From contig DATDXV010000002.1 in assembly GCA_035289205.1 (NCBI GenBank), positions 1 to 5,902 of the forward strand: DNA of 5,902 bases, read 5' to 3'. This document shows positions 4,481 through 5,902 of the stretch, one piece after another; the stretch's first letter is position 1, and the number at the start of each line of letters is the position of its first letter. The notes under the pieces are model-generated. The model did not search any database and was not told the origin of the DNA. It was given only the letters and a program-made list of their open reading frames with translations. The stretch comes from DATDXV01 sp035289205. GTDB taxonomy: Archaea > Aenigmatarchaeota > Aenigmatarchaeia > Aenigmatarchaeales > DATDXV01. A program made the translations under genes and the position numbers.

Positions 4481-5047
4481 ATGGGATACGGTATTAGCAA
4501 CACTGTGGAAGAGCATGCCAAAGACAGGTTTCGGAAGTATGGATCCGAAGAGCTTGCAGGCGAAATGCTGCGAGATTTTAGAGCATCATACAAAGAATTT
4601 TTGAACCCCCTCGATGTTGAAGCGGGCGCATGCATAGTCGCATTATATCATTTCGGCCTCTGGCCTGAAGCGATGTTCGATGACAAGATAGACAAAGCAA
4701 GAAGGGAGATAAAAAGGTCCAAGGACCTCTTTCTGAACGTTGTTGGCGGGAAGATGGATTTTCCCTTCAGGTATATGTCATATCTTCATTCTATACAGAA
4801 GTTGCTGAAGAGGGATTTCTCAAACCAGGAGCTAAAATATCTTGATCATGAAATAAACAACGGCGGCTACGCTGCATTGGGGGATCTGGCAGCGGATATC
4901 TACAACATGATTTCATCCAGGGAAAAGGTTCTTCATCTGGAAGCCCTTTCAAAGACTAGCGGAACAACAGAAGAGGGCATAAGGCGCAGGGCAGAGATGA
5001 GGGGAGACATCGTAGGCAAAAAGGTTTTAAATAGTCAACAATCTTAA
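4481..5047 (+). CDS. Unrecognised helical protein (188 aa) upstream of rps12
   Basis: I do not recognise this protein. It starts MGYGISNTVEEHAKDRFRKY and is soluble-looking, rich in Lys, Arg, Glu and Leu, and probably almost all alpha-helical. A more hydrophobic stretch at 45-66 (VEAGACIVALYHFGLWPEAM) looks like a buried core helix rather than a membrane segment. An aromatic patch follows at 94-105 (FPFRYMSYLHSI), then a possible turn NNGGYAALGDLA (126-137). The C-terminal 30 residues are polar and basic, probably flexible. There is one cysteine and no metal-binding or nucleotide-binding motif. The start is supported by a TATA box 25 nt upstream. The rps12 promoter lies inside its last codons, so the two genes may be transcribed separately. 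In many archaea rpoA2, rpl30e or nusA precede rps12, so this gene occupies that place, but it does not resemble NusA or eL30. Reading frame confidence is high, function none. Confidence 0.85.
   Translation: MGYGISNTVEEHAKDRFRKYGSEELAGEMLRDFRASYKEFLNPLDVEAGACIVALYHFGLWPEAMFDDKIDKARREIKRSKDLFLNVVGGKMDFPFRYMSYLHSIQKLLKRDFSNQELKYLDHEINNGGYAALGDLAADIYNMISSREKVLHLEALSKTSGTTEEGIRRRAEMRGDIVGKKVLNSQQS
5025..5033 (+). promoter_or_regulatory. TATA-like box for rps12, inside the preceding gene
   Basis: TTTTAAATA is centred 34 nt before the rps12 ATG and lies within the last codons of the 188-residue gene. Initiation about 25 nt on would give a leader of roughly 8-9 nt. AGGAAGG at 5051-5057, five bases before the ATG, is a weak Shine-Dalgarno-like run and would be partly included only if initiation is slightly earlier. 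Confidence 0.5.
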
Positions 5048-5062
5048 CTTAGGAAGGTTATT

Positions 5063-5479
5063 ATGGGAGAATTCGGAGCCAGAAAGCTCAAATGGCAAAC
5101 GAAAAGAAGAAAGTGGAAGAAAACAAAGAACAAAGTCAGAGCTTTAGGCATAAGATCGAAGTTCGATCCTCTGGAAGGGGCGAACCAGGCCAAGGGAATA
5201 GTCATTGCCAAGCGAGGCATTGAGCAGAAGCAGCCTCATTCGGGCATAATCAAGGCTGTAAGGATCAAGCTTCTCAAGAACGGCAAGGAGATCACTGCTG
5301 TTCTTCCGAAAACAGGGGCCGTAAACCATGTGAACGAGCATGACGAGGTTCTTATTGAAGGTTTGGGCGGCTCGCAGGGCGGAGCCATAGGGTCGATGTG
5401 GGGGGTAAGCTGGAAGGTAATCAAGGTCAATAATGTTCCTTTGCAAAGCTTGAGGACAGGAAAGGCAAAGAAGGGATAA
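5063..5479 (+). CDS. rps12: Small ribosomal subunit protein uS12
   Basis: uS12 lies at the decoding centre of the small ribosomal subunit and helps monitor codon-anticodon pairing. The 138-residue product has the archaeal pattern, slightly shorter than usual: a basic N-terminus (MGEFGARKLKWQTKRRKWKK), DPLEGANQAKGIVIAKRGIEQKQP (35-58), the strand VRIKLLKNGKEITAVLP (66-82), EHDEVLIEGLGGSQGG (92-107), and a lysine-rich end. Two normally near-invariant loops deviate. The loop that usually reads PNSA is PHSG here (58-61, His59). The loop before GV, which usually carries an Asp and often a Pro, reads GSMWGVSWK (110-118). There is no sign of frameshift and the rest is intact, so it is likely functional. 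It precedes rps7 by one base, the classic start of the archaeal str cluster. A TATA box lies within the preceding gene. Confidence 0.96.
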   Translation: MGEFGARKLKWQTKRRKWKKTKNKVRALGIRSKFDPLEGANQAKGIVIAKRGIEQKQPHSGIIKAVRIKLLKNGKEITAVLPKTGAVNHVNEHDEVLIEGLGGSQGGAIGSMWGVSWKVIKVNNVPLQSLRTGKAKKG

Positions 5480-5480
5480 A

Positions 5481-5902
5481 ATGAAACTGATGAACAGATG
5501 GGACATGACCGGAGTGGAAGTTCAGGACAGGGGCCTGAAGCCTTACATAAACCTTAAGCCGATGATTGTCCCGAGGACATTCGGAAGGTCTGCCACGCAG
5601 CAGTTCCATAAGTCGCAGTACATGAACATCGTTGAAAGGCTGATGACTCATCTTTTTGTCCCGGGCCATAAAAGCAAGAAGCACTTCAGGAGCAGCTGGA
5701 GGGCGTCAGGAAAGACAAACACCCTTTGGAAGGTGCTCTCGGAGACATTTGAGATCATAGAAAAAGAGACGAAGAAGAACCCCATTGAAGCCCTTGTTCG
5801 CGCAATAGAGAACAGCGCGCCCGTTGAAGAGATAACATCCTTCCAGGTGGGGGGAATAATGGTAAGAAAGGCTGTCGTTACTTCTCCGCAGAGAAGGGTG
5901 GA
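5481..5902 (+). CDS. rps7: Small ribosomal subunit protein uS7, 3' end cut off by window edge
   Basis: uS7 is a primary 16S rRNA binder that organises the small-subunit head near the exit site. The visible 140 codons (MKLMNRWDMTGVEVQDRGLK onwards) include the archaeal N-terminal extension, then NLKPMIVPRTFGR, MTHLFVPGHKSKKHFR (55-70), the helix NPIEALVRAIENSAPVEEIT (100-119), and GGIMVRKAVVTSPQRRV (124-140). These are recognisable uS7 blocks. Archaeal proteins are typically about 190-215 residues, so some 50-70 C-terminal residues lie outside the window. The ATG follows the rps12 stop after a single base, so the two are almost certainly co-transcribed and perhaps translationally coupled. An alternative in-frame ATG nine bases downstream would remove three residues. 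The genes expected next in the archaeal str cluster are those for elongation factors 2 and 1A. Confidence 0.96.
   Translation, partial: MKLMNRWDMTGVEVQDRGLKPYINLKPMIVPRTFGRSATQQFHKSQYMNIVERLMTHLFVPGHKSKKHFRSSWRASGKTNTLWKVLSETFEIIEKETKKNPIEALVRAIENSAPVEEITSFQVGGIMVRKAVVTSPQRRV

Noticed and set aside
4121..4516. 131-codon minus-strand frame, Cys-rich
   Set aside because: It lies antisense to the well-supported membrane-protein gene and crosses the promoters and start of the next gene. The Cys content is the antisense reading of Ala/Thr-rich codons (GCA, ACA), so it is a shadow frame.
5144..5684. Minus-strand frames across rps12 and rps7
   Set aside because: They are antisense to two clearly identified ribosomal protein genes and have no recognisable content.
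1..5902. CRISPR array, transposase, toxin-antitoxin or defence island
   Set aside because: No regularly spaced repeats, terminal inverted repeats, transposase motifs or defence-domain motifs were seen. The window is made of core translation genes plus a few unknowns.

Overview
The window comes from an archaeal chromosome. The protein evidence is GatD (an archaea-only amidotransferase subunit), a threonyl-tRNA synthetase with the archaeal D-aminoacyl-tRNA-deacylase-like editing domain, and an archaeal rps12-rps7 pair. The RNA evidence is two tRNA genes interrupted at 37/38 by introns that fold into canonical bulge-helix-bulge (BHB) splice motifs, both with encoded CCA. Most genes have a TATA-like box about 25-35 nt before the start codon and little or no room for a leader, also typical of archaea. 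Very short spacers, and a promoter lying inside the upstream gene, suggest a compact genome. I suspect an uncultured DPANN-type lineage, but that is inference.

Layout. On the minus strand from the left edge: gatD (C-terminus cut by the window edge), a 57-residue zinc-ribbon protein, and thrS. Each has its own TATA-like element. On the plus strand at 3148-3414 stand two intron-containing tRNA genes, tRNA-Gln(UUG) and tRNA-Lys(CUU), each apparently with its own promoter. A minus-strand gene resembling the Bles03/DUF1917 family (3415-4053, GTG start, probably leaderless) converges on tRNA-Lys with no spacer. A 178-nt divergent intergenic region contains inverted repeats and a marginal 34-codon ORF. 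The plus strand then carries a small two-helix membrane protein with a basic tail, an unrecognised 188-residue helical protein, rps12, and rps7 (C-terminus cut by the window edge).

How it fits together. The left and middle parts are about tRNA charging. The tRNA-Gln encoded here is the kind of substrate that GatDE amidates after it has been mischarged with Glu, and it lies about 2 kb from gatD. ThrRS charges and proofreads tRNA-Thr. The right part is the start of a str-type ribosomal operon. I see no mobile element, CRISPR array or clear defence system. The points most worth a second look are a perfect 9-bp hairpin in the tRNA-Lys precursor that would sequester the anticodon and compete with the splicing fold, unusual residues in both decoding-centre loops of uS12, and the unassigned proteins upstream of rps12.
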